Source of the DNA: DASTCC01 sp035711465
GTDB lineage: Bacteria; Acidobacteriota; Vicinamibacteria; Vicinamibacterales; SCN-69-37
DNA length: 13,318 bases
Assembly (NCBI GenBank): GCA_035711465.1
Contig: DASTCC010000586.1
Coordinates: 1 to 13,318 of the forward strand
Reading direction: 5' to 3'
The notes beneath the pieces were generated by a model, which worked only from the letters and a program-made list of their open reading frames with translations, was not told where the DNA came from and did no database searches. Shown in pieces: positions 1 through 7,019 of this stretch (positions within the stretch are counted from its first letter, which is position 1; each line of letters begins with the position of its first letter). The position numbers were made by a program, and so were the translations under genes.

Positions 1-1427
1 GGCTGTTCGAGGCTTACACGCCGTCAAGGTTCACGCTCGACGTGCCCCTGGATCTTCGCGTGCTGTGCTTTGCCGCGCTGCTCTGCATCGGCGCCGGCAT
101 CCTGGTCGGACTCGCACCCGCGCTCCAGGCACGAAGGGTCAACGTCCTGGAAGCGCTTGGCGCCGGCATCGTCGGCGCGCGCCACGCGCGCGGCCGGCTG
201 CGGCACTGGATCGTCGTGCCACAAATCGGGCTCTCGTTGCTGCTGCTGCTCGTCGCCGGCGTGCACGTGCGCGGCCTGATGTCGATCGAGATGAGCGATC
301 TCGGTTACCGGCCGGATGGCGCAATCGTCCTGCACACCAGCCGATGGGATCCGCGCGATGAGCAGCACGTCCGTCTTCTCCGCATGACGGCCGAGCAGCG
401 GCGGCTGGCGCGCGAAGAAGATGCCCGGCAGGTCCGCACGTTCCAGCAGGCGGTGATCACTCGCGTCGGCGAGATCCCCACTGTCTCGTCCTTCGCATTG
501 GCCTCGTTCGTCCCGCAAGAAATTCAGTTCGGCGAGCTCAAGCAAGTCCTCATCAAAGACGCGCCGCCCGACGCGCCGACGGCCGGCGCCAGCGCCAGCG
601 TCGTCTCCAGCGGTTTCTTCGACGTCATGGGCATTCAGGTCCTGCAGGGCCGCACCTTCGACGATCGCGACAGCCTCTTCGCGCCGAAAGTCGCGCTCGT
701 CAGCGAGCAGCTCGCGCGGCGAATCGCGCCGACGGGAACGCCGATTGGCAGGTTCATCGCGCACCCGCAGAACCCGCCGCTCGTGTGGGTCGAGATCGTC
801 GGCGTCGTCAACGACATCGAGTCCGTCCTCGGCGACGACATCGAGCGGCCACGGATCTATCTGCCGCAGTCACAGCAGTGGATGGGGTTCGCGCCGTGGC
901 TCATCGTCCGCGGCGCCGGCGATCAGGCGCGGCTCGTTCGAGATCTCAAGGCCGCGGTTGTTGGCGCCGACGCCTTCGCCGAAGTCACGAGCGTTCGCAC
1001 CACCGATCAGATCGTCGACGAGATCCTGTTCCCGCGCCGCCTGGGCACGGCGATTCTCGCGGTCTCCGGTCTCATTGGTCTGGCGCTCGCCAGCATCGGC
1101 CTCTACGGCGTCGTCTCCTATTCGGTCGCCGAACGGGTCCGCGAAATCGGCATTCGCACCACGCTCGGCGCCGATCGCCGCGATATCGCGATCCTGATCC
1201 TGAAGGAAGGTGCACGCGTGGCGGCGGCCGGCTCGCTCGGCGGACTGGTATTGGCGGTCATCGCGCTCGTCACGACCGCAAAGCTGATCCGGAATCTGCC
1301 CTCCGGTGACGCGCTGACGTTCGTCGTCGTCCCCATCGTCCTCGCCGCCGTCGTCCTGCTCGCCTGCTATCTCCCGGCGCGCCGTGCGGCGCGCGTCGAT
1401 CCGGCGCGGATTCTCAGAGGCCTTTGA
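1..1427 (+). CDS. ADOP-type ABC permease (MacB/FtsX family), C-terminal part, 5' truncated by window edge
   Basis: The reading frame is open from base 3, and the residues before the GTG at 42 (LFEAYTPSRFTLD) fit the family, so this is the end of a longer gene. What remains is about 474 codons. A hydrophobic segment at 54-125 ends in GLAPALQARR, which is the end of the first FtsX-like domain. A second one at about 213-270 is followed by a large periplasmic MacB_PCD-like domain (about 300-1020). The last FtsX domain (about 1040-1420) contains GVVSYSVAERVREIGIRTTLGA and the closing YLPARRAARVDPARIL. This duplicated layout matches acidobacterial duplicated orphan permeases, which normally lack an adjacent ATPase. 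MacB relatives couple ATP hydrolysis in the cytoplasm to periplasmic movements; the substrate here cannot be told. The next gene begins 61 bp downstream on the same strand. Confidence 0.9.
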   Translation, partial: LFEAYTPSRFTLDVPLDLRVLCFAALLCIGAGILVGLAPALQARRVNVLEALGAGIVGARHARGRLRHWIVVPQIGLSLLLLLVAGVHVRGLMSIEMSDLGYRPDGAIVLHTSRWDPRDEQHVRLLRMTAEQRRLAREEDARQVRTFQQAVITRVGEIPTVSSFALASFVPQEIQFGELKQVLIKDAPPDAPTAGASASVVSSGFFDVMGIQVLQGRTFDDRDSLFAPKVALVSEQLARRIAPTGTPIGRFIAHPQNPPLVWVEIVGVVNDIESVLGDDIERPRIYLPQSQQWMGFAPWLIVRGAGDQARLVRDLKAAVVGADAFAEVTSVRTTDQIVDEILFPRRLGTAILAVSGLIGLALASIGLYGVVSYSVAERVREIGIRTTLGADRRDIAILILKEGARVAAAGSLGGLVLAVIALVTTAKLIRNLPSGDALTFVVVPIVLAAVVLLACYLPARRAARVDPARILRGL

Positions 1428-1488
1428 GCGGCCGCCGCCGCGATCGTTTCCTTTCGAACAGGTCGTTCGTGCGACGATCACGGCCGCC

Positions 1489-2061
1489 ATGGGCCGGCTC
1501 GCCCCGGCGATCCTCGTCGTCGCCGTCCTGACGCAAGCGTCACCTGCCACCGTTCGCGATACGCGCGACGGCGCGGTGTATCCCGTGATCCGGATTGGAT
1601 CGCTCGACTGGTTCGCGCGAAATCTCGCGTTCGCCGCCACGCCGAGCTGGTGCTATGGCGATCGAGCGGACGGCTGCGTCGCTCACGGTCGGCTCTACAC
1701 CTGGACGACGGCGCGTACCGCGTGTCCGGCCGGCTGGCGGCTGGCGAGCGACGAAGACTGGATGAACCTCGAGAACGCGCTGGGAATGCGGGCCGATGAA
1801 TTGAGGAACGAACGCGCCCGCGGCACCGACCAGGGGGCGCGTCTGCGCGCCGGCGGCGCGACCGGATTCGAAGCGTTGATCTCCGGGTACCGCCGCCCCG
1901 AAGGCGATTACGTCCGCCGCGGCGAACGCACGGCGTACTGGACCGCGACCGAAGCAAACGTTGACGACGCCTGGCACCGTGACATCCGGCCCGACGTCGA
2001 CACGATCTACCGCAGTCCGGTCACGAAGACCTACGCGCTGTCGGTGCGTTGCGTGCGGTGA
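1489..2061 (+). CDS. Exported FISUMP-domain protein (Fibrobacter succinogenes major paralogous domain family)
   Basis: 190 residues from the ATG at 1489. I chose it because it starts a signal-peptide-like N-terminus (MGRLAPAILVVAVLTQASPA). The frame is open further upstream to 1384, but that extension overlaps the permease and is rich in Arg and Pro. No clear Shine-Dalgarno precedes 1489. The mature part has the FISUMP pattern: DTRDGAVYPVIRIGSLDWFARNLAF (residues 24-48), then CYGD (55-58), GRLYTW (67-72), CPAGWRLASDEDW (79-91) and SGYRRPEG (132-139), with YWTATE (150-155) and a C-terminal ALSVRCVR. Four cysteines (55, 63, 79, 188) could form disulfides after export. The domain is common in secreted proteins and structurally related to C-type-lectin/sulfatase-modifying folds; no biochemical role is established. 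It converges on the gene at 2187 across a repeat block. Confidence 0.85.
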   Translation: MGRLAPAILVVAVLTQASPATVRDTRDGAVYPVIRIGSLDWFARNLAFAATPSWCYGDRADGCVAHGRLYTWTTARTACPAGWRLASDEDWMNLENALGMRADELRNERARGTDQGARLRAGGATGFEALISGYRRPEGDYVRRGERTAYWTATEANVDDAWHRDIRPDVDTIYRSPVTKTYALSVRCVR

Positions 2062-2066
2062 CGGGC

Positions 2067-2136
2067 GGGCTGCAGGGTGCGGGCTGCAGACTACGGGCTG
2101 CAGGGTGCGGGCTGCAGGCTGCTGGCTGCAGGCTGC
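2067..2136 (+). repeat. Tandem 14-nt repeat (5 copies; underlying 7-nt period)
   Basis: Five contiguous 14-base units: GGGCTGCAGGGTGC (2067-2080), GGGCTGCAGACTAC (2081-2094), GGGCTGCAGGGTGC (2095-2108), GGGCTGCAGGCTGC (2109-2122) and TGGCTGCAGGCTGC (2123-2136). Each unit splits into two similar heptamers close to RGGCTGC, so the true period is 7. The array starts 5 bp after the stop codon of the FISUMP gene. Confidence 0.95.
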
Positions 2137-2149
2137 AGGAACCGGAGAA

Positions 2150-2184
2150 CCCGCAGCCCGCAGCCCGCAGTCTGCAGTCTGCAG
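2150..2184 (-). repeat. Inverted counterpart of the heptamer array (5 x 7 nt)
   Basis: Five contiguous heptamers on the + strand: CCCGCAG (2150-2156, 2157-2163, 2164-2170), then TCTGCAG (2171-2177, 2178-2184). Their reverse complements CTGCGGG/CTGCAGA are the same family of words as the array at 2067-2136. The 13-nt spacer 2137-2149 separates the arms. With G-U pairs allowed, roughly four to five heptamers can pair into a long imperfect stem. The block ends 2 bp before the stop codon of the convergent gene at 2187. A bidirectional terminator or 3'-end-protecting hairpin is a plausible role, but there is no clear T-tract. Confidence 0.85.
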
Positions 2185-2186
2185 TC

Positions 2187-2765
2187 CTATCGCCAGTATT
2201 TCTTGTATCCGAACATCAACGTCCAGTACCCGGTCTTGTACTCGCCGCGATCGCTGTCGGCGTCGCCGGGCACGATGTGCACCAAGAGCTCGCCGGTGAG
2301 CGTGTCGTGACGCGTGAAGAAGTACTCGATGCCGCCGCCGAGATCGAGCCCCGCTTTGGTGTCACTGCTGTCGCGCTCGTCTTCGTCGAAGCGGTAGTGA
2401 TACAAGCCGAAGCCGCCAGTCGCGTACGGATGCCATTTGCCGTGCTCCCAGTTGTAGACAATGTTGCCGTTGATCGCGAGTGGCTTGACCGTGCCGTCGA
2501 ACGAGTGCCCGAAGATGTCGAACCAGGCGCCGCTCAGCTGGCCGCGCGCCGAAATCCGCGGCGTGAAGTAGTACTCGCCGCCGGCGCCAAGATTCCAGCC
2601 GGTCTCGAGAAAGTCGTCGCTCGGAAACGCGACGCCGATCGACAACCCGATGGCAAACATGCCCTGATCGGGAACCGGGCCGGCCTGCCGCGTCTGCGCG
2701 GCGGCTGGCGCCACCAGCATCGCGACGAGCGATGCGGCCGCCAGCACGTGAACGGATCGACGCAT
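2187..2765 (-). CDS. Small outer-membrane beta-barrel protein (OMP_b-brl-like)
   Basis: 192 residues from the ATG at 2765. An in-frame ATG at 2780 would add five residues. I prefer 2765 because AGGAG/GGAG (2785-2775 on the - strand) lies about 9 nt upstream and because MRRSVHVLAAASLVAMLVAPAAA|Q is a clean signal peptide starting there. The mature protein alternates short amphipathic strands rich in Gly and aromatics (for example AGGEYYFTPRISARGQLSGAWFD, GGFGLYHYRF, LDLGGGIEYFFTR and a final GYWTLMFGYKKYWR). That pattern fits an eight-stranded outer-membrane barrel of the PF13505 type. An acidic stretch DEDERDSSD at 127-135 looks like an extracellular loop. No OmpA C-terminal peptidoglycan domain is present. 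Function unknown. It is divergent from the adaptor gene at 2855, with an 89-bp gap. Confidence 0.8.
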   Translation of the reverse strand: MRRSVHVLAAASLVAMLVAPAAAQTRQAGPVPDQGMFAIGLSIGVAFPSDDFLETGWNLGAGGEYYFTPRISARGQLSGAWFDIFGHSFDGTVKPLAINGNIVYNWEHGKWHPYATGGFGLYHYRFDEDERDSSDTKAGLDLGGGIEYFFTRHDTLTGELLVHIVPGDADSDRGEYKTGYWTLMFGYKKYWR

Positions 2766-2842
2766 AAAGACCCACTCCATCTCCTGCCCCGCCCTGCCCT
2801 TCTCGTATGACTCCGCCAGCCCCCGATTCGGTTGGAGAAGAT

Positions 2843-2848
2843 TAGAAT
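2843..2848 (+). promoter_or_regulatory. Possible -10 element (TAGAAT) for the adaptor gene
   Basis: TAGAAT at 2843-2848 resembles TATAAT and lies 6 bp before the ATG at 2855, so transcription would start at or next to the start codon (a leaderless message). No convincing -35 element sits 16-18 bp upstream. The only purine-rich stretch, GGAGAAG at 2834-2840, is 14 nt from the ATG, too far for a good ribosome binding site. Weak evidence. Confidence 0.3.
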
Positions 2849-2854
2849 CCGGTA

Positions 2855-3964
2855 ATGATCGCCTGCTCAGCGCGGTTCCGGGTGTGGTGGCCGATCGCCA
2901 TTCTGGCGCTGGCGATGCCGATCGTCGGCGCCGGTTGCAGCCGCGCCGAAGAAGCGGCGCCGCCGGTCGAGGATCGACTGATCGTGAAGGTCGCCGCGGC
3001 GCGGACCGACGTGCTGCGCGACACCGTCTCGGCCGCCGGCACGACCGTGCCCGCCGCCGGCGTCGACTGGACCATCAACGCGCCCGAGCCGGCGATGATT
3101 CTCGAGCTGCCGAAGAAGCCGGGCGACGCCGTCGAAGTCGGCGATCTGCTCGTCAGGTTCGACATCGCCGCGATCACGCAGGAGCTCGCCGTCCGGCAGC
3201 TCGAGATGACCGAGGCGCAACGACGCGTCGACGCCGCCCAGGCCGAAGTCGATCGGATGAAGCCGATTTACGAGAAGGGCCTGGCGGCGCGGACGGTCAT
3301 GGAAGCGCGCGAATCGGCGCTGCTCAGCGCCAACGCCCAGCTCACCCAGGCCAAGGCCCAGCTCGACATCGCCAACCTGCAGCAGGAGCGGACGCTGGTC
3401 AAGGCCAGATTCGCCGGCGTCGTCGCCACCGTCTGGCACGCGGCGGGCGACTTCGTCAGCGGCAGCGGATCCGATCCGGTCATGCGCGTGATCGATCCGA
3501 CGCGCTTGCAGATCGCCGTCGCCGTCACGCCGTCGGAGGGGGCCCGCATCATGCCGGGGATGTCGGCGACGATCGAGCTCCTCGGTGACGGCCGCCGCCT
3601 CGCCGGATCGGTCGTGTCGACACCACGGATGACCGATGCCGCCGCGGCCGCGGCGGAGCTCCGCCTGTCCTTCGATCCCACCGTGACCCTCGCCGTCGAC
3701 ACACCGGCGCGCGTCGAGATTCTCGTCGAGGAACGGCAGAACGTCGTCATCGTCCCGAATGTCGCGCTTCGCAAAGACGACGTCGGCAGCTACGTGATGA
3801 TTGCTGGCGCGGACGGCCGCGCGCACCGCCGCGACGTGCACGTCGGCCTCGCGACCCGCGACGCCACGCAGATCACGAGCGGCGTCACCGCCGGCGATCA
3901 GGTGATCATCTCCGCGCTCGATCAGGTGACGGAGGGGATGGCGATTGCGGTGGAGAAGGGGTGA
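2855..3964 (+). CDS. Periplasmic adaptor (membrane fusion) lipoprotein, RND/MacA-HlyD type
   Basis: 369 residues. The N-terminus has a hydrophobic segment (11-25) and a lipobox-like VGAGC with Cys28 as the likely lipidated residue, so the protein should be anchored to the inner membrane facing the periplasm. The order of parts is that of tripartite-efflux adaptors: first biotinyl-lipoyl half-motif with PGDAVEVGDLLVRFD (89-103), alpha-helical hairpin (about 105-178, Gln/Ala/Glu-rich), second lipoyl half (about 180-203, ARFAGVVATVWHAAGDFV), beta-barrel domain (about 212-290) and membrane-proximal domain (about 295-365, starting VIVPNVALRKDDVGSYV and ending with GVTAGDQVIISALDQVTEGM). Such proteins link an inner-membrane pump (RND or MacB-like ABC) to an outer-membrane channel. 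Neither pump nor TolC-like channel is encoded next to it, so its partner must lie elsewhere. Confidence 0.92.
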   Translation: MIACSARFRVWWPIAILALAMPIVGAGCSRAEEAAPPVEDRLIVKVAAARTDVLRDTVSAAGTTVPAAGVDWTINAPEPAMILELPKKPGDAVEVGDLLVRFDIAAITQELAVRQLEMTEAQRRVDAAQAEVDRMKPIYEKGLAARTVMEARESALLSANAQLTQAKAQLDIANLQQERTLVKARFAGVVATVWHAAGDFVSGSGSDPVMRVIDPTRLQIAVAVTPSEGARIMPGMSATIELLGDGRRLAGSVVSTPRMTDAAAAAAELRLSFDPTVTLAVDTPARVEILVEERQNVVIVPNVALRKDDVGSYVMIAGADGRAHRRDVHVGLATRDATQITSGVTAGDQVIISALDQVTEGMAIAVEKG

Positions 3965-3971
3965 CGAACTC

Positions 3972-4056
3972 GAGGCTTGGGCCTTGGGCCCCGGGCCTTG
4001 CACAAGCCTTGGGCCTTGGGCCGTTCAAATCCGACAGTGCCCAAGGCTCAAGCCCC
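3972..4056. repeat. Second heptamer repeat block with inverted partner (GGGCCTT words)
   Basis: Starting 8 bp after the adaptor stop codon, the + strand reads in 7-nt register: GAGGCTT (3972), GGGCCTT (3979), GGGCCCC (3986), GGGCCTT (3993), GCACAAG (4000), CCTTGGG (4007), CCTTGGG (4014). After a non-repetitive gap, 4039-4056 reads GCCCAAGGCTCAAGCCCC, which is the reverse complement of the same words. The block ends 1 bp before the stop codon of the convergent kinase gene. It has the same 7-nt period and the same tandem-then-inverted plan as the block at 2067-2184, but a different spelling. Confidence 0.88.
4013..4047. terminator. Hairpin within repeat block, candidate bidirectional terminator
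   Basis: GCCTTGGGC (4013-4021) pairs perfectly with GCCCAAGGC (4039-4047): a 9-bp stem with a 17-nt loop. It lies between the 3' ends of the convergent adaptor and kinase genes. No T-run follows on either strand, so a canonical intrinsic terminator is not shown; the call rests on position and stem. Confidence 0.4.
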
Positions 4057-4057
4057 G

Positions 4058-5470
4058 TCAGTGCGTCCGAGCCGTGACGATCTCGTCCAGCTTCGACAGC
4101 GAGTGAATCGCGAATGCGGAGAGCGCGCCCGAGGGCAGGCGAAGCGTCGCGCGGCAGCCTGGGCCCGGAGTGCGATTCTCGAGCGTGATGCCGCCGCCGT
4201 GCGCCTCCGCGATCTGGCGGCTCAGCGCCAGACCGATGCCGGAGCCATTGGGTTTGGTCGTGAAGAACGGCACGAAGAGGTTCGACGTGTCCGGCAGGCC
4301 CTTGCCTTCGTCGTCGATCGTGACGTCGAGCCAGCCGCCGCCCGAGGTCCAGCCGATCGACACGCCGCCGTCGGTTTCGAGCGCGGCGTCGACGGCGTTG
4401 CGGACGACGTTGATGAGCAGCTGCTCGAGCTGATCCGAGTCGGCGACGATCTTCACCGGCGGCGACGGACGCACTGAAACCGGCAGCCGCTTCTCGAGCT
4501 CGACGATGCGCGCGACGAGCGCCGGCACGTCGACCTGTTTCGGATTGGGCTTGGGCAGCCGCGCCAGCTGCGCGTAGGAGCGCAGGAATCGGCCGAGCGC
4601 GCCCGATCGTTCCTCGATCAGCGACAGCCCCTGCTGCACTTCCTCGCTCCGCTGGAACCCCTCGGCGCGATCGACGATGCGCCGCAGCGAGTGCGCGATC
4701 GACTTGATCGGCGTCAGCGAGTTGTTGATCTCGTGCGAGAGCACGCGGACGATGCGCTGCCACGCCGCCTGCTCTTCTTCACGCAGCGCCTGCGACAGGT
4801 CGGCGACGACCACGAGCAGGTGCGGCCGGCCGTCGCGGTAGAACTGCGCCCGTCGCACTTCGTAGCGGCCCTTCTTGCCGCCGAACGTCCGGTCGACGAG
4901 TCGTCGCGGCTCGCCGGTGAGGTACTCGTCGAAGCCGAGCGAGGTCGCCGGCGACCCGACCAGCTCTTCGGACTTCTTGCCGAGCAGCTGCTCGGCGCCC
5001 TTGTTCACGAACAGAAGCTGATTCGTCGGATCGAACGCGAACACCGACACCGCGATCTCTTCCATCACGTGGGTGAGCAGCGCCGTGGACTCGACCGCTT
5101 CGGTGCGCTGTCGCTGCAGCGTGTGGCCGAGGTCGTTGACCTCGCGCATGACCATCGCCATCGAGCTGCCGCTGCGCGCGCTCAGACCACGGATCGAGTA
5201 GTCGCCTTCGCGCAGCGCGCCGAGCAGGTTGGCCACGAGGTTGAGCGAACGCACCGCGAGCTGGCGCGCCGACGTCGCCGCGCCGATCCACACCAGCAGG
5301 ACGACGATGGCGAGCGTCCAGCGGACTTCGGGCGTGTGGTCGTAGGCCCAGAGGAAATAGCCGGCGATGAGCACCGACGGCAGGCCGCCGAGCAAGACGA
5401 GCAGCGTGATCGCGAGCTCGAGGTTCCGCGCCCGGGGCGCGCCGCGTCGAGCCGAGAGGCGGTCGCTCAT
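4058..5470 (-). CDS. Membrane sensor histidine kinase, NtrY/NtrB-like (HAMP-PAS-HisKA-HATPase)
   Basis: 470 residues. Two membrane segments (about 18-41 and 51-66) enclose only about nine residues, so there is almost no periplasmic sensor. A HAMP-like region (about 70-125, with REGDYSIRGL) and a PAS domain (about 130-230, VFAFDPTNQLLFVNKGAEQLLG) follow. The HisKA box is RVLSHEINNSLTPIKSI with His246 as phospho-acceptor. The ATPase domain has the N box LLINVVRNAVDAAL (Asn358), G1 DDEGKGLP (386-393), the F box FVPFFTTK and G2 NGSGIGLAL (408-416). All catalytic motifs are intact. The HEINNSLTPI box and the position next to an NtrC-type activator are typical of the NtrB/NtrY branch. It is the second gene of its operon: the regulator's stop codon ends 5 bp before this ATG. 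No strong ribosome site is visible, so translational coupling is likely. The signal is unknown and probably cytoplasmic or within the membrane. Confidence 0.93.
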   Translation of the reverse strand: MSDRLSARRGAPRARNLELAITLLVLLGGLPSVLIAGYFLWAYDHTPEVRWTLAIVVLLVWIGAATSARQLAVRSLNLVANLLGALREGDYSIRGLSARSGSSMAMVMREVNDLGHTLQRQRTEAVESTALLTHVMEEIAVSVFAFDPTNQLLFVNKGAEQLLGKKSEELVGSPATSLGFDEYLTGEPRRLVDRTFGGKKGRYEVRRAQFYRDGRPHLLVVVADLSQALREEEQAAWQRIVRVLSHEINNSLTPIKSIAHSLRRIVDRAEGFQRSEEVQQGLSLIEERSGALGRFLRSYAQLARLPKPNPKQVDVPALVARIVELEKRLPVSVRPSPPVKIVADSDQLEQLLINVVRNAVDAALETDGGVSIGWTSGGGWLDVTIDDEGKGLPDTSNLFVPFFTTKPNGSGIGLALSRQIAEAHGGGITLENRTPGPGCRATLRLPSGALSAFAIHSLSKLDEIVTARTH

Positions 5471-5475
5471 CGGCG

Positions 5476-6840
5476 CTACAACCCGAACTGCTGCAGCCGC
5501 CGATAGAGCGCGCTCCGGCTCATGCCGAGCTGCTCGGCCGCCTTGCGGACGTCCCCGCCATGGCGGGCCAGGACTTTCTGGATGAAGATCTTTTCGGCCT
5601 GTTCCAGCGTCATTTCGTCGGGTCCGCCGCCGGATGCAGTGGTGGCCTGCAGCCCGAGATCGACGGCCGTGATTTCAGACGACGACGCCATCAGAACGGC
5701 TCGTTCGATGGCGTGGCCGAGCTCGCGCACGTTGCCCGGCCAGAGATGCGCCTCCATCGCCTGCCGCGCCGACCGGTCGAAGCCGTCGAAATGGCGGCGG
5801 TAGCGGTCGCTGTAGCGCGCCAGGTAGTGCTCGGCCAGCGGCCAGATATCCTCGCGGCGGTCGCGGAGCGGCGGCAGTTGGATCACCACCGTATTTAGAC
5901 GGTAGAAGAGATCCTCCCGGAAGCGGCCGGATGAAATTTCCGCCGGAAGATCGGCGTTGGTCGCCGAGAGCACGCGCACGTTGACGTAGGTCACGCGCGA
6001 CGAGCCGACGCGCTGAACCTCGCCGGTCTGGAGCACGCGAAGCAGCTTCGGCTGCAGCTTCGCCGGCATGTTGGCGATCTCGTCGAGGAAGAGCGTGCCC
6101 TCATCGGCGAGCTCGAAACAGCCGATGCGATCGGTGCGGGCGTCGGTGAACGCGCCCTTGACGTGGCCGAAGAGCTCGGACTCGGCGACCCCCTCCGACA
6201 GCCCGCCGGCGTTCATCGTCACCAGCGGCTTCGAGGCGCGGGTCGAGAGACGATGGAGCAGGCTCGCGACGACTTCCTTGCCGGTGCCGTGCTCGCCGGT
6301 GATCAGGACCGAGGCGTCCGACGGCGCGACGCGCTCGATGGTCTCGCGCACCTGGCGCATCGCCGGCGCTTCGGCGATGAACGTCGGCAGATCCCGGCGC
6401 TGCAGACGCGTGTTCTCTTCCTGCAGCCGCCGGCTCCGGCGCAGCGCCCGGCGCAGCTCCAGCTGCGTCTGCACGGCCGCGATCAGCTTGTCGTCGTCCC
6501 AGGGCTTCTCGATGTAGTCGCGCGCGCCCCGCCGCATCGCCTCGACCGCGCCGGCGATGCTGCTCCACCCCGTCATCACCAGGACGGGCAGCGTCGGATC
6601 GATCGCGCGCATCCGATCGAGCAGCTCGAAGCCCTCCTGCCCCGACGTGGTGTCGCGTGTGTAGTTGAGGTCGATGAGCGCCACGTCGAAGTCAGAACGT
6701 TCCAGGGCCGAAACCAGCTCCGGCGGTGAGGCCGCCGTGGTGACGTCGTAGCCCTCGCCGCCGAGCAGCAGCTTGAGGGCGTCGAGGATGTTCACCTGGT
6801 CGTCCGCGATCAACACGCGGCCTAGCGTCGATGGTCCCAT
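5476..6840 (-). CDS. NtrC-family sigma-54-dependent response regulator with GAFTDA variant
   Basis: 454 residues in three domains. The receiver (about 7-125) has Asp13/Asp14, phospho-acceptor Asp57, Thr90 and Lys112. The AAA+ domain (about 152-390) has Walker A GEHGTGKE (182-189), the sigma-54-contact loop GAFTDA (229-234, usually GAFTGA), Walker B TLFLDE (249-254), RFREDLFYRLN (306-316) and LWPGNVREL (366-374). A Fis-type helix-turn-helix ends the protein (about 426-450, DVRKAAEQLGMSRSALYRRL). After phosphorylation such proteins hexamerise, hydrolyse ATP and open sigma-54 promoter complexes. The receiver has an extended loop after Asp57 (LNYTRDTTSGQEG), shared with the receiver at 7132. The first ATG (6840) was kept although AGGA sits only 1 nt before it; the GTG at codon 9 is an alternative. 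The kinase directly downstream is the likely partner. Confidence 0.93.
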   Translation of the reverse strand: MGPSTLGRVLIADDQVNILDALKLLLGGEGYDVTTAASPPELVSALERSDFDVALIDLNYTRDTTSGQEGFELLDRMRAIDPTLPVLVMTGWSSIAGAVEAMRRGARDYIEKPWDDDKLIAAVQTQLELRRALRRSRRLQEENTRLQRRDLPTFIAEAPAMRQVRETIERVAPSDASVLITGEHGTGKEVVASLLHRLSTRASKPLVTMNAGGLSEGVAESELFGHVKGAFTDARTDRIGCFELADEGTLFLDEIANMPAKLQPKLLRVLQTGEVQRVGSSRVTYVNVRVLSATNADLPAEISSGRFREDLFYRLNTVVIQLPPLRDRREDIWPLAEHYLARYSDRYRRHFDGFDRSARQAMEAHLWPGNVRELGHAIERAVLMASSSEITAVDLGLQATTASGGGPDEMTLEQAEKIFIQKVLARHGGDVRKAAEQLGMSRSALYRRLQQFGL

Positions 6841-6916
6841 GTCCTAGAGCGTCAAGTCCCGGAAGTGGGAATTATGGCTGGTTACCGGGGACCAGCGCAC
6901 CTTTCCCAGGGATGAA

Positions 6917-6932
6917 AGGAAAAGCCGTGCCA
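6917..6932 (-). promoter_or_regulatory. Sigma-54-like -24/-12 promoter for the regulator-kinase operon
   Basis: On the - strand 6932-6917 reads TGGCACGGCTTTTCCT. The -24 half (TGGCACG) is a perfect consensus match. At the correct spacing the -12 half is TTCCT instead of TTGCT, so the usually conserved G is lost. The predicted start near 6906 would leave a leader of about 66 nt before the ATG at 6840. If real, the activator may control its own operon. Confidence 0.4.
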
Positions 6933-7019
6933 GGATCGGCGAAACCGGCGGACGGCTGCAGACCGCCCGGTTCGGTGCACATCCGGGCCGGGCCCGCTTC
7001 GTCGCGATCGTCAGGACGC

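Noticed and set aside
42..44. GTG at 42 as the real start of the first gene
   Set aside because: The frame is open to the window edge and the residues before it fit the permease family, so this is an internal Val codon.
1384..1488. Upstream start for the FISUMP gene at 1384
   Set aside because: The added 35 residues overlap the permease end, are Arg/Pro-rich, and would bury the signal peptide. ATG 1489 is better.
2067..2184. CRISPR array
   Set aside because: Units are contiguous 7/14-nt tandems without spacers, followed by an inverted arm; no cas genes are present.
2049..2810. 253-codon open frame on the + strand through the heptamer block and across the beta-barrel gene
   Set aside because: It begins inside the repeats (translating them as GCRLRAAGCG-like runs) and then runs antisense to a gene with a clean signal peptide and barrel pattern.
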